DNA of 23,571 bases from Planctomycetota bacterium. Lineage in GTDB: Bacteria > Planctomycetota > SZUA-567. The position numbers and the translations under genes were made by a program. The stretch spans positions 1 through 23,571 of the forward strand of contig JAISYD010000325.1 of NCBI GenBank assembly GCA_031270145.1, in the 5' to 3' direction. The first letter of the stretch is position 1. Every line of letters starts with the position of its first letter. The notes beneath the pieces were generated by a model. That model was not told the DNA's origin. It searched no databases and worked only from the letters and a program-made list of their open reading frames with translations. Below, piece after piece: positions 22,873 to 23,571 of the stretch.

Positions 22873-23571
22873 TTAAAGCGGATAAGTTTCCTCCAGCGAA
22901 TCGCCGCCGTCCGGGACGGACCCGGGAAAATCGCTGCTCTTGTTTTCGGACAGCACAATCCGCCGGGTGACGGAATACACCTCCGAGGAGCGGCGGCTGT
23001 CGGAGTAAAAAGTTATGCCGACGTCCACCGGCGCCTGGAGGACACCGATGCCGGCCGGATTGTCCTTCAACATGGCCAGGGTCGGCACGCCGCCCGTGTT
23101 TTCGATCTCGCCGTCCCGGTTCATGTCGTAGCCGGCCGCCATTTCCTCCCCGTTTTCATTGATGCCCCGATCCAGCCAGATCAGGTTCGCGTCCCGCCCC
23201 CGGCCCGGCAGGGGCTTGACGCTTTCCTCTTCAAGGTAAAAGATCGCGCGACCCACGGCTCGACCGGCGAATTCGACATCGGAGCGGGAAACGTCGCCGT
23301 CGCGATCCTCGTCCACCAAGCGGAAATAGTGTACCAGCGCCTTGTCCCCGCCCGGGAGATCGGCCAGTTCCAATTGGGGAATCGCCTCCCCGCCCTCGAC
23401 CAAGCGGAAGGTTTTGCCGTCAAACTCGTTGGCGAACCAGCAAATCGCGGCCGGGGCCAAATCCTCCATGTTAAGCTGGTGCATATAAATGGCGCCGCGC
23501 GAGAAGATTTCGTCCGCCTTGGCCCGGATGAGGGTGTTGGCGACGATCTGCATCCGGGTGGACCGGTTCTC
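22873..23571 (-). CDS. Pilin-like protein with EF-hand-like loops (5' truncated by window edge)
   Basis: The frame is open to the right edge, so the gene probably starts outside; an ATG at 23553 would give 226 aa but leaves no signal or membrane segment. The first visible residues (ENRSTRMQIVANTLIRAKADEIF) look like the part of a prepilin that follows the N-terminal helix, which I infer is missing from view. Two acidic loops resemble calcium-binding EF-hands: DEDRDGDVSRSD (residues 81-92 from that ATG), with D, D, D, G and final D at canonical positions, and DMNRDGEIEN (143-152). No other domain is recognisable. The stop lies 38 bases before the start of the giant PilX-like gene, consistent with one operon. 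Confidence 0.6.
   Translation of the reverse strand, partial: ENRSTRMQIVANTLIRAKADEIFSRGAIYMHQLNMEDLAPAAICWFANEFDGKTFRLVEGGEAIPQLELADLPGGDKALVHYFRLVDEDRDGDVSRSDVEFAGRAVGRAIFYLEEESVKPLPGRGRDANLIWLDRGINENGEEMAAGYDMNRDGEIENTGGVPTLAMLKDNPAGIGVLQAPVDVGITFYSDSRRSSEVYSVTRRIVLSENKSSDFPGSVPDGGDSLEETYPL

Noticed and set aside
16457..22876. Very long open frames on the plus strand (about 1000 codons each) opposite the pilin genes
   Set aside because: They are antisense to genes with clear pilin signals and ribosome binding sites. Long antisense frames are expected in GC-rich DNA, and their translations are low-complexity and match no family.
1..23571. CRISPR arrays, tRNA or rRNA genes, transposases, phage genes
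   Set aside because: I found no regularly spaced repeats, no cloverleaf or rRNA-like sequence, and no transposase or integrase motifs in the window.

Overview
The window comes from a GC-rich bacterium with a diderm envelope. Evidence is a periplasmic TRAP binding protein with a signal peptide, a sigma-54 activator, and prepilin-type proteins with a GYTLIE processing site. The gene content suggests an amino-acid-degrading organism. I cannot name the phylum: Synergistota, Desulfobacterota and PVC-type lineages all seem possible, and no rRNA gene is present to decide.

Layout, left to right. (1) 1-399: the 3' end of a gene for a HAD-type domain, probably the tail of a larger ATP-grasp/HAD protein. 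(2) 578-3560: a sigma-70-type promoter and a complete TRAP transporter (dctP-dctQ-dctM). (3) 3723-5576: a sigma-54-dependent activator with a cysteine-bearing sensor region. (4) 5577-6398: an 822-base control region. It holds a short protein-like remnant, an AT-rich block with three related dyads (TATCA-N3-TGATA), a very good -24/-12 promoter, and a roughly 200-nt leader closed by a long-range stem. (5) 6399-12411: a five-gene catabolic operon encoding 2,3-diaminopropionate ammonia-lyase, a YgeY-type M20 hydrolase, a sodium:solute symporter, an N-acyl-D-amino-acid deacylase and RidA. (6) 12412-12829: a gap with a possible promoter and three consecutive hairpins. (7) 12830-16144: rsmA/ksgA, then ktrA and ktrB for K+ uptake. 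(8) 16148-23571, minus strand: three pilus or type II secretion minor (pseudo)pilin-like genes, the middle one encoding an exceptionally large protein of about 1805 aa.

How the genes fit together. The lyase releases pyruvate and ammonia through a 2-aminoacrylate intermediate, which RidA is known to deaminate. The two hydrolases could release the free diamino acid from N-acylated or otherwise blocked forms, and the symporter and TRAP system could import substrates. The activator lies directly before a matching sigma-54 promoter with dyads upstream, so the operon is probably induced by its substrate. The pilin cluster converges on ktrB with only three bases between stop codons and is functionally separate. 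The most unusual items are the riboswitch-like leader of the operon, the giant PilX/GspK-like protein with an extreme acidic tract, the EF-hand-like loops in both flanking pilin proteins, and the hairpin array upstream of rsmA.
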